From the NCBI GenBank assembly GCA_026421185.1, contig JAPKCH010000005.1, positions 1 through 64,000 on the forward strand: a DNA stretch of 64,000 nucleotides, written 5' to 3'. A program made the position numbers and the translations under genes. This document shows, one piece after another, positions 45,499 to 54,940 of this stretch. Source of the DNA: Dehalococcoidia bacterium. GTDB taxonomy: Bacteria; Chloroflexota; Dehalococcoidia; Lucifugimonadales; Lucifugimonadaceae. The stretch's first letter is position 1, and every line of letters begins with the position of its first letter. Below the pieces are notes generated by a model. The model was not told the DNA's origin. It saw only the letters and a program-made list of their open reading frames with translations, and searched no databases.

Positions 45499-46632
45499 TT
45501 AGTCTTTGATGATTAGATCGGGATCGATTTCGAGCCCGATTCCTGGTTCTGTTGGAAGTGGCATGTATCCGTCGGAGTCGACTTCAGGAGCATTAGTAAA
45601 CATCGAGAACTTGTTCTTGTAGTGACCAATCGGTGGGTCGTGAAGCAATTCCATGAACGGGGCATGACGCCAAGAAGCTACTAGGTGCTGATGAGCAATC
45701 ACACCAATGTTTCCGCCGCCGTGGTGAGGCACGAGTTCCTTGTTGTGGAGTTCAGCGAGTACGCCAACCTTGCGTAGATTGGTCATACCGTTCATAACCA
45801 TGCTTTCGGGCTGGAGCATTTGGTATGTGTCCATCTCACACATTTGAACAAATTCATTCAGACCCGGATTGTTCTCGCCGCCTGCGATTCGCATTTCAAC
45901 TTTAGCGCTGAGCTCGGAAAGTCCTTCGAAGTTGTATCGAGCAAGCGGTTCTTCTAACCAGAATACATCGAGGTCTTGTAGCTCGATCGCTGTGTCGTAG
46001 GCTCGTTGGAAGTTCCACATGACTCCCGGCTGCCACGTTCCACTGCTCTGCGCTTGATTTGCGTCGACCATTATTGTGAAATCATTGCCAACAGCATCAC
46101 GTACTGCTTCTACGATCTTTATGTCGTCTGAAATTGTCTCGTTGTGAAGGCGCAGTTTCATCGCCTGCCAGCCTTCGTCCTTCAGTGATCTAGCCTGTTC
46201 AGCTCGCTCTTCAGGAGTAGAAAGAACAACCATGCTGGCGTACGGGATGATTTTTTCTTTTTCGCCGCCCCAAAGCTTATAGAGAGGGAGGTTGGCGGCT
46301 TTACCTATGATGTCCCACAACGCCATGTCGACGCCGGCGATACCCTGGTAGTGCATGTTCTGAACGTAATAGTTCAAAGCTGCTGCGTGATCTTCTACAG
46401 CGAATGCGCTACGTCCTAGTAGATATTCCTTCACGCCATCGAGAAGCAACGGGCTCATTCCAGGTCCGATTCCTGTGATACCTGCGTCGGTGTGCACCTC
46501 GGTGTACGAACCGCCTCCGACATCAAAAGACATTTGGCTACCAGGACTCCACGCAGGTTCGATCTTTCCTACATGTTTAACCGTCCGAAGATTGACGATT
46601 TTCACATCGGTTACTTTGATGTTGCCGCTCAA
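45499..46632 (-). CDS. Enolase-superfamily (mandelate racemase/muconate lactonizing) enzyme
   Basis: A 377-residue enzyme. K159-x-R161 (MKLRLH) takes the place of KxK; D190 and N192 (VDANQAQ), E227 (WLEEP) and E253 (GGENN) bind metal; the acid/base His is in VPHHGGG. I place the start at TTG 46632 because GAGGAG lies just upstream; a longer frame to 46671 has no such site. First gene of the three-gene leftward unit with the lactonase and the second dehydratase. It is divergent from the GMC oxidoreductase gene, 185 bases away. Confidence 0.86.
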   Translation of the reverse strand: MSGNIKVTDVKIVNLRTVKHVGKIEPAWSPGSQMSFDVGGGSYTEVHTDAGITGIGPGMSPLLLDGVKEYLLGRSAFAVEDHAAALNYYVQNMHYQGIAGVDMALWDIIGKAANLPLYKLWGGEKEKIIPYASMVVLSTPEERAEQARSLKDEGWQAMKLRLHNETISDDIKIVEAVRDAVGNDFTIMVDANQAQSSGTWQPGVMWNFQRAYDTAIELQDLDVFWLEEPLARYNFEGLSELSAKVEMRIAGGENNPGLNEFVQMCEMDTYQMLQPESMVMNGMTNLRKVGVLAELHNKELVPHHGGGNIGVIAHQHLVASWRHAPFMELLHDPPIGHYKNKFSMFTNAPEVDSDGYMPLPTEPGIGLEIDPDLIIKD

Positions 46633-46817
46633 TTGATTCTCCTCTTGATTAGTCCGAAGCCGGCAAATCATACAACTCTCGTTCGGTGTTTAGGCAGTGT
46701 TTTAGGCGTTTTACAAGGCATGATCGACGCGTACACTGCCACACGCACAAGAATCTTGTAGCAGGTCTATGATTTCGTAATTCTGAATCATTCGATGTGT
46801 ACAACCAGAGGGGACTC

Positions 46818-48443
46818 ATGATGAGTAAGAACACCACAACCGATAAATCTGTAGATGTACTGGTGATCGGCGCCGGAGCTTCTGGTGGAGCGGCAACTGC
46901 TTGGCTTGCTGAATCAGGATTCAACGTGAAGTGCTTAGAGCAGGGTTATTGGCAGGACCCATCGAAATACGCATCAGCTTCGAAAGATTACGAATTCGAG
47001 ATGCTGACCAATTGGGCACCCGACCCCAATAAGCGTCAACGCGACGAGGACTACCCGATCAACGACACGAATTCGCCTGTCACTCCCGTGATGTTCAACG
47101 GGGTCGGGGGTAGCACGATTCTGTGGACAGCCCACACTCCACGGTTTCACCCTTCTGACTTTCGTGTAAAAACTCTCGACGGCGTAGCGGATGATTGGCC
47201 GATTTCCTATGAGGAACTCGAAGAGTTCTATGACTTAAACGATGAGGTCATGGGTTGTTCGGGTATTAACGGTGACCCCGCAAATCCGCCAAGAAGCCCA
47301 CGTCAGATGCCTCCGATTCCTTTGGGCAAAGACGGGCGCAAGTTGATCAGCGGATTTGAGAAACTTGGATGGCACTGGTGGCCTTCCGACAGTTATGTGA
47401 ATACCCAACCTTATGGCGAAGGTCGAGATGCGTGTAATTTCTGCGGTCACAATCATATGGGCTGCTACCAGCGTGCGAAATCAAGCACAGATCTCACATA
47501 CTGGCCTCGAGCGCTTCGAGGCGGTGCAACCATTGAAACTGGCGCCAGGGTTCGGCGAATTACCACCGACGAATCGGGTCGAGCCACCGGAGCGGACTAC
47601 ATAGATTCCAAAGGTGTTGACCAACATCAAAACGCTCGTGCAGTGATCATGGCAGCTAACGGCATAGGAACGCCTCGATTATTACTGAACTCGACTTCAG
47701 ACGAACATCCCAACGGACTCGCCAACACAAGCGGTCTAGTCGGTAAAAATTTGATGTTCCACCCTTTTGCGATGATCTCAGGTACGTTCCCAGAAAAGAT
47801 GGACACATGGCAGGGTCCGCTTGGGAACATCGCTATGAGTCAAGAATTTTACGAAACCGACAAAAGCCGAGGATTCGTCCGCGGATACACATACCAATTC
47901 CAAAGAAGCCTCGGACCAGCATGGATCGCAAATGGCGGTTTTAGAAACGCTGTTCCTTGGGGAGAAGGACATCACGAAGAACTCGAAAAACGTCTTGGCA
48001 GTTTGATGGCTATTGCGGTGATTGGCGAAGATCTTCCTGAAGAGCACAACACTGTAGATCTTGACCCCGAACTCACAGATTCCGACGGTATTCCAGCGCC
48101 AAGACTTAATTACACATTGAGTAAGAACTCTAGAGATCAACTTGATCACGCTATTGTGAACGCAAAAAAGGTATTAGAAGCTGCAGGTGCTTCCGACATT
48201 TTTGTTGATCCAATGATGCGTCAATCAGGCTGGCATCTTATGGGCACCGCACGAATGGGCGATGACCCCAGAAGTTCAGTGGTCGATAAATGGGGACAAT
48301 CCCATGATGTCGATAACCTGTTCATTGTTGATGGCAGTATATTTGTCACAGGGGCGGCAGTAAATCCAACGCCTACGATCCAAGCTTTGGCACTCAGAAC
48401 CGCTGACTACATCGTTGCAAATCGACAGGATTTTAAGGGCTAA
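46818..48443 (+). CDS. GMC-family oxidoreductase (gluconate 2-dehydrogenase flavoprotein-like)
   Basis: A 541-residue FAD enzyme of the glucose-methanol-choline family. GAGASGGAATAW is the FAD motif; the FNGVGGSTILWTA loop is family-typical; H473 (WHLMGTARMG) and N516 (NPTPTIQ) are the catalytic pair. CNFCGHNHMGC holds three cysteines, as in the dehydrogenase branch. ATG 46818 is chosen because GAGGGG is four bases upstream. A small partner subunit is encoded right after it. It probably oxidises a sugar or sugar acid at the expense of a quinone or cytochrome. Confidence 0.87.
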   Translation: MMSKNTTTDKSVDVLVIGAGASGGAATAWLAESGFNVKCLEQGYWQDPSKYASASKDYEFEMLTNWAPDPNKRQRDEDYPINDTNSPVTPVMFNGVGGSTILWTAHTPRFHPSDFRVKTLDGVADDWPISYEELEEFYDLNDEVMGCSGINGDPANPPRSPRQMPPIPLGKDGRKLISGFEKLGWHWWPSDSYVNTQPYGEGRDACNFCGHNHMGCYQRAKSSTDLTYWPRALRGGATIETGARVRRITTDESGRATGADYIDSKGVDQHQNARAVIMAANGIGTPRLLLNSTSDEHPNGLANTSGLVGKNLMFHPFAMISGTFPEKMDTWQGPLGNIAMSQEFYETDKSRGFVRGYTYQFQRSLGPAWIANGGFRNAVPWGEGHHEELEKRLGSLMAIAVIGEDLPEEHNTVDLDPELTDSDGIPAPRLNYTLSKNSRDQLDHAIVNAKKVLEAAGASDIFVDPMMRQSGWHLMGTARMGDDPRSSVVDKWGQSHDVDNLFIVDGSIFVTGAAVNPTPTIQALALRTADYIVANRQDFKG

Positions 48444-48447
48444 TCTA

Positions 48448-48897
48448 ATGATTACAAATTCTGCAAAGACTCAAATTGACGAGCCACTTCTAACAAGCAT
48501 GCTTGACCGTCTGATTCCACCCGTAGGTGATCTACCGGGCGCAGGACAAATGGGACTAATTGACGAAATCGTGCGATTGTCAGGGCAACAAACTCGATTT
48601 CAAGAGATATTCGAAACTGCGGTAAAAACGTTCTACAACAAAAATCAAGATTTCATTTCACAATCTGAATCTCAGCAAGATGAAGCGATCAGACAATTTG
48701 AATCGACAAACCAAGATATGTTCGATTCAGTTCTCACAATCAGTTACATCGTCTATTACAAGGATGAACGAGTTCACAAGCGGCTGGGCTGGAGTGGTAA
48801 AACACCTCAGCCTGATGGAAATAAAATGGAACCGTGGAATGAATCAGTACTCGATAAAATACGAACGAGAAAGCCGTTTTGGCGACAAGTCGATTAG
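48448..48897 (+). CDS. Gluconate 2-dehydrogenase subunit 3-like protein
   Basis: A 149-residue all-helical protein of the family that accompanies GMC flavoprotein dehydrogenases. Typical marks: LTSMLDRLIPPVGDLPGAGQ near the N-terminus and the late YYKDERVHKRLGW plus the PFWRQV tail. ATG 48448 is four bases after the GMC stop. In gluconate 2-dehydrogenases this subunit is needed for assembly or export. I see no twin-arginine signal at this start. Confidence 0.75.
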   Translation: MITNSAKTQIDEPLLTSMLDRLIPPVGDLPGAGQMGLIDEIVRLSGQQTRFQEIFETAVKTFYNKNQDFISQSESQQDEAIRQFESTNQDMFDSVLTISYIVYYKDERVHKRLGWSGKTPQPDGNKMEPWNESVLDKIRTRKPFWRQVD

Positions 48898-48999
48898 TTG
48901 CGTCTTTCCCTAGTCTTAACGATCAGTGCAAACTACGCCAGCGTTGAGTAATATCTCTGTCGTGTACTAGATGTGACATTTATTAGCAAGGCAATATTT

Positions 49000-49314
49000 G
49001 TGGAACCGGTAATTCGGAACGAACAAGAAAACTCCAATCCTCTTCTAGGCCCTGGAGATGGAGTATCGTCTTACGTAATGCTCTACGTAAAGCATGCTCC
49101 CGGTGAATCTAGCCCAGACCACACACATGAGTGGGAGCACCAGGCTTTCATTACTGAAGGCTCTGGAATTCTCGTGTGCGGCGGCAAGGAATATCCCGTC
49201 AAGACAGGCGATGCGGTTCTCGTTCCGAGCGGAGTACGTCACCAGTTCATCAATACAGGTGAAGTTCCATTACACAGAGTTACCGTGAATCCGGTTGAAT
49301 CGGTCGAGCAATAA
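49000..49314 (+). CDS. Small cupin-domain protein
   Basis: A 104-residue single cupin barrel. Metal ligands H41, H43 and H47 (DHTHEWEH) and H81 (GVRHQF) are visible; the third is His where Glu is usual. GTG 49000 is preferred; an in-frame GTG at 48973 adds nine residues. Such cupins often are isomerases or regulators in sugar-acid pathways. It could belong to the GMC pair upstream (102 bases), but no function can be assigned. Confidence 0.75.
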   Translation: MEPVIRNEQENSNPLLGPGDGVSSYVMLYVKHAPGESSPDHTHEWEHQAFITEGSGILVCGGKEYPVKTGDAVLVPSGVRHQFINTGEVPLHRVTVNPVESVEQ

Positions 49315-49332
49315 ATCCTGAGATCTGTCGAT

Positions 49333-50898
49333 CTAGGCATGAACTTCTGAAAATGTTAACTCGCCGTGTTCTACTTTGTAGACATGGGTAGCTATCTCTT
49401 CGACGATTGCTGGATCATGGCTCGCACAAATAATGGTGCCGTCATAATCAGCAAGAGCACTTATCAACTCTTCTCGTGTAGCAGCATCGAGGTGGTTAGT
49501 AGGTTCATCGAGAAGTAAGACATTGTTCGGTTGAACAAGGAATTTAGCGAGAGCGACGCGGCTTTTTTCGCCACCTGACAACATCCGGATCATTTTATAC
49601 ACGTCATCGGATGAGAACAAAAACCGTCCCAAAATTCCACGAAGTGCGCCATCAGGCTGGTCTTGGGCCGATTCACGCACAGATTCCAATACCGTTGAAT
49701 TAGGGTTAAGTGATTCGTCTTGATGCTGAGCGTAATATCCACGATTTGCGCGGTCTGCCCATTTTATGTCACCTTCAGTCGGCGTAACTTCACCCGCAAG
49801 AATACGAAGTAGCGTGCTCTTGCCTCCACCATTGTGACCAATAAGAGCGATCTTCTGGCCCCGTTCAACATTTATCGATACGTCCAGAAGAGCAGGAGAA
49901 TCCTCCCAGTCGTGCGATATGGCTTTCGCTTCAAGAACAAGCCGTTCAACTCTGCCGGACGATTTGATTTGAAACTTGGTCGACTTGGAACCGGTCATAC
50001 GATCGACCCTATCCAATTTGTCTAGCGCTTTGATACGACTCTGTACCTGTTTCGCTTTAGTCGCTTTAGAACGGAACCGATCTATAAATTGTTCTTGTCG
50101 AGCGATTTCTCGTTCTTGACGATTTGCCTGAACATCAAGTTGTTGCGCCCTAGTGATCTTGCCTCGTTGATATTCGGAAAAACTTCCAGGGTACGACTGC
50201 ACTCGACCATGCTCAACGTCAAGAATTCGAGTCGCTACCTTTTCGAGGAATGCTTGATCATGCGTGACCATTAACACCGCACCTGGATAGCCGGCCAGCT
50301 CGTCTGCTAACCAATCCTTTGACACTTGATCTAGGTGGTTTGTAGGTTCATCAAGAAGAAGATGGGATTCACGACGAATCAGAATTTTCGCAAGTGATAT
50401 CCGCATTCTCCAACCACCAGAAAAATCGCCACAAGGTTTATCGACATCTCTTGTCGAAAATCCTAACCCACTCGTAACTCTGGCAATCGTTGAGTCGACA
50501 CCGTTTCCACCGAGTACTCGGAACCGATCATGTGCCATATCTAATTCGGCAACTAATTCCTCGGCATCTCCCTCTTCGATGGAAAGAGATATCTCAATCT
50601 CAGAAATCCGATGTCTTAACGTGTTTACCTCAGGCAGTGCGGTCCACATCTCCTCACCGAGTGAACGGTCGAGTGAGACATCAGATTCCTGATGCAGATA
50701 TGCAAGTTCGCCCTCTGAGACGTTTACTTGTCCCCCACTGGAAGGTTCATCCCCGGCGATAATTTTGAGGAGAGTTGTTTTCCCTGCGCCATTTGCGCCA
50801 ACTATTCCAACCTTCTCGTGTGATGAGACAGTAAATGAAACGGTCGAGAGCAAGTCTCTACCACCGAAGTTTTTGGTCAGATTATCTACGACGATCAT
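49333..50898 (-). CDS. ABC-F family ATPase
   Basis: A 521-residue soluble protein with two ABC domains and no membrane part. Walker A motifs are GANGAGKTTLL and GHNGGGKSTLL, signatures FSGGWRMR and LSGGEKSR, with LLLDEPTNHLD twice. The linker between the domains (about residues 235-315) is basic and coiled (RAQQLDVQANRQEREIARQEQ), as in ABC-F proteins that bind the ribosome E site. It may relieve stalled translation or give antibiotic protection. ATG at 50898. Confidence 0.93.
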   Translation of the reverse strand: MIVVDNLTKNFGGRDLLSTVSFTVSSHEKVGIVGANGAGKTTLLKIIAGDEPSSGGQVNVSEGELAYLHQESDVSLDRSLGEEMWTALPEVNTLRHRISEIEISLSIEEGDAEELVAELDMAHDRFRVLGGNGVDSTIARVTSGLGFSTRDVDKPCGDFSGGWRMRISLAKILIRRESHLLLDEPTNHLDQVSKDWLADELAGYPGAVLMVTHDQAFLEKVATRILDVEHGRVQSYPGSFSEYQRGKITRAQQLDVQANRQEREIARQEQFIDRFRSKATKAKQVQSRIKALDKLDRVDRMTGSKSTKFQIKSSGRVERLVLEAKAISHDWEDSPALLDVSINVERGQKIALIGHNGGGKSTLLRILAGEVTPTEGDIKWADRANRGYYAQHQDESLNPNSTVLESVRESAQDQPDGALRGILGRFLFSSDDVYKMIRMLSGGEKSRVALAKFLVQPNNVLLLDEPTNHLDAATREELISALADYDGTIICASHDPAIVEEIATHVYKVEHGELTFSEVHA

Positions 50899-51014
50899 GT
50901 ATGCGGCGGGATCCGAAAGAGAAAGATGGTTGGAGCAACTGAAATAAGTGTCTCAAATCAAACCGCATGTTTGTTAACGTTCTTAATCGAACAATTCGAC
51001 GTATTAACAAGAAA

Positions 51015-51038
51015 GACCGGGTTGCCCCGGCCTTTTTT
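51015..51038. terminator. Terminator after the RraA-like gene
   Basis: GACCGGG and CCCGGCC (51015-51021, 51026-51032) form a stem with one mismatch. On the leftward strand it is followed by TCTTTCTTGTT and ends the RraA-like gene; on the other strand TTTTTT follows it. Confidence 0.75.
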
Positions 51039-51063
51039 GTGACATTCAATTATCTAAACTGAG

Positions 51064-51780
51064 CTAGTAGCTCGACTTTGCTCCGCGGCGTCCAGATTCA
51101 GCCCATGCTTCAGCCAGCGTTTCAACAGTGACATTGCCTGACTGTGCAACGCTAATTACAGCGTCTTCCTGATTAGCCAGTGCTTCAGCGGCAGCCGGAA
51201 GGCGTTCAGCAGCATCGATTGGAATCATGATAGCCCCGTGCAGGTCAGCGGCAATCAAATCGCCTGGCTGAACGTATACTCCGCCAACATCAACAGGCAC
51301 GTTGTATGCGACGCCGTGAACATATCCATGTGATACGAGCACTTCTTTCGCCCAGAACGGGAAGCCCATCTCTTCAGCTTCTTTCAGATCACGTACTCCG
51401 CCATCGGTTACAACTCCTACACAATCGAGACCAAGAGCAATGTTGCCCTGAATCTCACCCCAGTAAGAGCCGATCGTTGCAGGGTAATCGAGATCATGGA
51501 ACACGATCATTCGAGGCGACGGAATATCTAAAATTGCCTCGTAGTAGTCAGATCGCTCGAGAGCTCGTAGGGATTTGTGCCGAGCCGAGATTACCCCAGT
51601 AACGGCATATCCAACGTATGTCTCAGATACAGGAGACTGCGACTTTATTTCCGGTCGCATAAAACCTTCAGTACGAGGCATGATGTCCATCAGTTCAAGC
51701 GCATTGGCGATGGTCGGTGTATCAATCTTCCTAAGCTGAGCGAGCAGCTCTTCAGACAGTGGGCCAGTCGTGGCACCCAT
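51064..51780 (-). CDS. RraA-like / HMG-CHA aldolase family protein
   Basis: A 238-residue RraA-fold protein. The signature is GEIQGNIALGLDCVGVVTDGGVRD, given here as GEIQG near residue 115 and DGGVRD about 20 residues on. It keeps the Asp and Arg of the aldolase site. It probably acts on a 2-keto acid with a divalent metal. It stands alone on its strand and ends in a terminator. A second family member is at 2447. Confidence 0.8.
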   Translation of the reverse strand: MGATTGPLSEELLAQLRKIDTPTIANALELMDIMPRTEGFMRPEIKSQSPVSETYVGYAVTGVISARHKSLRALERSDYYEAILDIPSPRMIVFHDLDYPATIGSYWGEIQGNIALGLDCVGVVTDGGVRDLKEAEEMGFPFWAKEVLVSHGYVHGVAYNVPVDVGGVYVQPGDLIAADLHGAIMIPIDAAERLPAAAEALANQEDAVISVAQSGNVTVETLAEAWAESGRRGAKSSY

Positions 51781-52541
51781 AGTCGGGCTCCCTTGGAGTA
51801 TTCACAGGTAAAAGAACAAGCGGTTTTGTTACGGCAAGCATAATACGCTCTATCCAGATCACCGGCACACCTAAGTAGTAGATTTCCGAACAACAAAACA
51901 TTCAGTTGAATCAACTGAATGTTTATATTTACGATATTTTTCTACTAAAGAACCGACGTTCCAGTCGAAACCACGACTAAGATTTGTACCCTCCTATATA
52001 TCTTTCGTGTTGAGATCTAAACGTTGAGCCCCCATAGTCTGCGGTATTTTTCGTTGACCTGATTTAGCTACATCACGTTCTCACCTACCTTGAGCCTGTT
52101 TAACCCATCCTAAGATTGAAGATACCGCTTTCGGGCCCGATCTGCGGAAATAGATTTTCAATTAAGCATTAGGGCGTTACTCCAGCTTGATGGGGATTGT
52201 TCGTTCTTCTCTTTTTTATAATCTTCTCTTGTTTACAAGGCTTGCCGTTAAGTAACGTCACTCGTTATGAATATCGCTAATCCGATACTCCGTATGCGTG
52301 GTGTTCTTGAGTTCGACTTGGTATGCCTTTACAAAGAATTCAACCATTAGTCAGTTCAACTACAACATTTCAAGACTCCTCACTGCTACTCATCACACCA
52401 GAGTTCGATACAAATTCCCTACAGAAACTTTTGTAGTCCTTCACGAATAGGACTAGAATCTGCACGCCTCGAACAATAAAGATTCGTGGTCAAAATCGAT
52501 CCTAGTCCAAACAACGTCGGCGTATATACGGAGATTATTGA
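51781..52541. other. Long non-coding interval (no gene seen)
   Basis: This interval lies between two divergent genes. It holds the palindrome described at 51896 and is otherwise AT-rich, with pyrimidine tracts near 52205-52235. The best frame, a 27-codon ORF starting at 52267, has no RBS and resembles nothing. No tRNA or conserved RNA fold was recognised. A GGAG stands eight bases before the TPP enzyme ATG at 52542. Confidence 0.5.
51896..51924. repeat. Perfect 13-bp inverted repeat upstream of the RraA-like gene
   Basis: AAACATTCAGTTG and CAACTGAATGTTT are separated by AAT. The rightward side is followed by TATATTTACGATATTTTTC, so it could be a terminator for a lost rightward gene. It also lies 116 bases before the RraA-like start and could be an operator or attenuator. 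Confidence 0.5.
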
Positions 52542-54182
52542 ATGAACGGAACAGAATTCATCGCCCAGATACTCAAGCAAGAGGGCGTTAGCGAAATGAC
52601 ATGTTTCCCGAGCAACGCACTCATCGAGGAAGCATCGAAGCAAGGTATTCGTCCCGTAATGTTCCGCCATGAACGCGGCGCCATCATGGCTGCCGATGGA
52701 TACAGCCGAATGAACAACGGTAATAAGTTTGGTGTTGTCGCAATGCAGCACGCAGCCGGTGCAGAAAACTCTATGGGTGGCCTATCCCAAGCATTTGGTG
52801 ACAATGTCCCAATTTTGGTACTCCCAGGCGGATACCCAATCGAACAACGACACGTACGTCCAAACTTTTCAGCAGTTGAGAACTGGAAGGGTGTAACAAA
52901 GTCTGTTGAGTCGATCGATACGCCTTCACAGATCAAAGATGTGATGCGACGTGCGTTCCAGGCTCTGAGGAACGGTGTTGGCGGCCCTGTAGTAGTAGAG
53001 ATGACTCTAGATGTTTGCGCAATGGAAGTTCCAGCAGACGCACTAAACTATCAGTCACCTTCAGTAAGTAAGTCGGTTCCTTCTAAGACAGACATTCAAG
53101 ACGCCGTGAAGGCACTATTAGCTGCAGATCGGCCAATGATCTGGGCTGGTGCTGGTGTTCTTATGGCACAGGCATCTCCAGAACTTGCCGAATTCGCTGC
53201 GCTAACAGATATTCCGGTGTTCACCACAATGGAAGGAAAGTCTGGGTACGACGAACGACTTCCTCTTTCTCTTGGAGCTGGTAGTGGTGCAACTACTGGG
53301 CCAGCATTCGAATGGATTAATGAAAGTGACGTAGTTATCGGAATTGGCACTAGCCTTTCACTGAACAGCTACACACGTAAGGTTCCAGTTGGCAAGAAAT
53401 CTATAATTCACAACACGATCAGTAACGAAGACATCAACAAGGGGACTCCTTCTGACATCGGGCTTGTTGGCGATGCAAAACTAACTCTTGCTGCACTAAT
53501 TGACGAAGTTAAGGCACAGATTGGTGAAGGCGGACGTGATACCGGCGTCGCAGCACAGATCGCAGCTGTTAAAGAGAAATGGATGGCTGAATGGTCGCCA
53601 ATCCTCAACTCTAATGAGGCTCCTCTTAATCCTTACCGTGTCATTAACGAGATAAACAAGAACGTCGATCACGAGAACAGCGTGGTAACGCACGATGCTG
53701 GTGGTCCTCGTGATTGCATGGTGCCGTTCTACACAGCCACAACGCCTAACAGCTACATTGGATGGGGTAAGACGACTCACCTCGGATTCGGCATTCCCCT
53801 GATGATTGGCGCAAAGCTTGCTGACCCAAGTAAGTTCTGCCTCAATTACATGGGTGACGGTGCATGGGGGATGTCAGGTACGGATACCGCTGCTGCTGCA
53901 CGAATGGGTCTGCCTATCACCACAGTTCTATTGAACAACGGTGGAATGGCTACATACCCAGGTGCATTCCCTACAGCTCGAGAGAACTACGACGTTTCTT
54001 TTATGGAAGGTGATTATGCGAAGATCACTGAAGGTATGGGAGGGGTAGGTATTCCGGTTTCTCAGCCAGAAGAACTCGGTCCAGCCATTCTCAAGGCTCG
54101 ACAGTTAAATGATGACGGCAAGACTGTATTGATTGACGTGAAATCGAACTACGAGTCACGCAAGTCGTTCTTTGGCAGGTAA
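52542..54182 (+). CDS. Thiamine-diphosphate-dependent enzyme (acetolactate synthase-like)
   Basis: A 546-residue TPP enzyme. E44 (FRHERGAIMAADGYS) is the cofactor-activating Glu; the TPP/Mg site is MGDGAWGMSG with LLNNGG. The middle domain has MIWAGAGVLMAQ. It differs much from the TPP enzyme at 33798, so the substrates probably differ. No small regulatory subunit is nearby. ATG with GGAG upstream; a terminator follows. Confidence 0.85.
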   Translation: MNGTEFIAQILKQEGVSEMTCFPSNALIEEASKQGIRPVMFRHERGAIMAADGYSRMNNGNKFGVVAMQHAAGAENSMGGLSQAFGDNVPILVLPGGYPIEQRHVRPNFSAVENWKGVTKSVESIDTPSQIKDVMRRAFQALRNGVGGPVVVEMTLDVCAMEVPADALNYQSPSVSKSVPSKTDIQDAVKALLAADRPMIWAGAGVLMAQASPELAEFAALTDIPVFTTMEGKSGYDERLPLSLGAGSGATTGPAFEWINESDVVIGIGTSLSLNSYTRKVPVGKKSIIHNTISNEDINKGTPSDIGLVGDAKLTLAALIDEVKAQIGEGGRDTGVAAQIAAVKEKWMAEWSPILNSNEAPLNPYRVINEINKNVDHENSVVTHDAGGPRDCMVPFYTATTPNSYIGWGKTTHLGFGIPLMIGAKLADPSKFCLNYMGDGAWGMSGTDTAAAARMGLPITTVLLNNGGMATYPGAFPTARENYDVSFMEGDYAKITEGMGGVGIPVSQPEELGPAILKARQLNDDGKTVLIDVKSNYESRKSFFGR

Positions 54183-54278
54183 CCCAGGTTAAATACTCAG
54201 ATCAAGCCCGCATACACTTTCGTATTTGACTAAACGTCGAATCAACCAGTCACCCTCATAAGGCCTGCTAACTAAGCA

Positions 54279-54315
54279 ACACCGCCTGAGTGCTTTCACT
54301 CCGGCGGTGTTTTTC
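54279..54315 (+). terminator. Rho-independent terminator after the TPP enzyme gene
   Basis: ACACCGCC and GGCGGTGT (54279-54286, 54303-54310) pair, with an inner GAGTG / CACTC stem and a CTTT loop, then TTTTTC. It lies in the 54183-54551 gap, which holds no gene. Confidence 0.9.
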
Positions 54316-54551
54316 TTAAAGCCCATATCCTGAGACTAAAAACAAGGAATTTTCGACGAGTGTTTTCTAGTTATAAGCCAATAATCAGACCATCACGCAG
54401 GGCGAGATTCTCGCCTGACGACGTCTGACAATCTGGTAGTCAAGAGCACTAGGTTCGTCATAGAACTAACTCCACAGTTCGGTGCGTCCCTGATTTTTCA
54501 GTGTGCGTTTCCGCCAAGTTTTAGAAAAAAAATTACCTGAATTACAAAAAA

Positions 54552-54935
54552 CAGGTTAGTTCCCACATCAACCCAACGTCCGATACGATTTGGCCCAAAT
54601 TATCGCGACGGGACAGCGGACTAGCCGTAAACCTCACTTATGGAATCATGAGGTCACGATATCGATCGGGATTCGATCAAGAAGAATTTCTAGACCCTGA
54701 TGTTCCCAATAAATTCACCATAAAACTCAACCCAGTGGGGATCGAAATTCAACCAGGTCAACGTTTGCGTCTCGATGTATCGAGTTCAGAATTTTCAAAC
54801 TTCGATCGAAATCATAATACTGGCAAAGATTTCTGGTCTGACACGGAACTCAAGATTGCAAAGCAGACCGTTTTCCACAATACAGAAATGCCGTCTCGGC
54901 TGCTTATGCCGTTGATTTCTAAGAAATATGATTAG
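54552..54935 (+). pseudogene. C-terminal remnant of a CocE/NonD-family hydrolase
   Basis: The frame 54552-54935 (first 96 bases lack a start; an ATG at 54648 gives 95 residues) matches the C-terminal beta domain of CocE/NonD hydrolases (X-Pro dipeptidyl-peptidase C-terminal domain). Matching parts: SDTIWPKLSRRDSGLAVNLT, then MRSRYRSGFD, IQPGQRLRLDVSSSEF and DRNHNTGKDF. An in-frame TAG at 54522 and no family sequence further up show that the catalytic alpha/beta domain is gone. It is a decayed gene, unless the short piece is still made. The neighbouring ABC exporter gene ends five bases beyond it on the other strand. Confidence 0.7.
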
Positions 54936-54940
54936 GGTTG

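Noticed and set aside
52267-52350. A 27-codon frame in the long gap before the TPP enzyme gene
   Set aside because: No ribosome binding site and no recognisable sequence; such frames are expected by chance.
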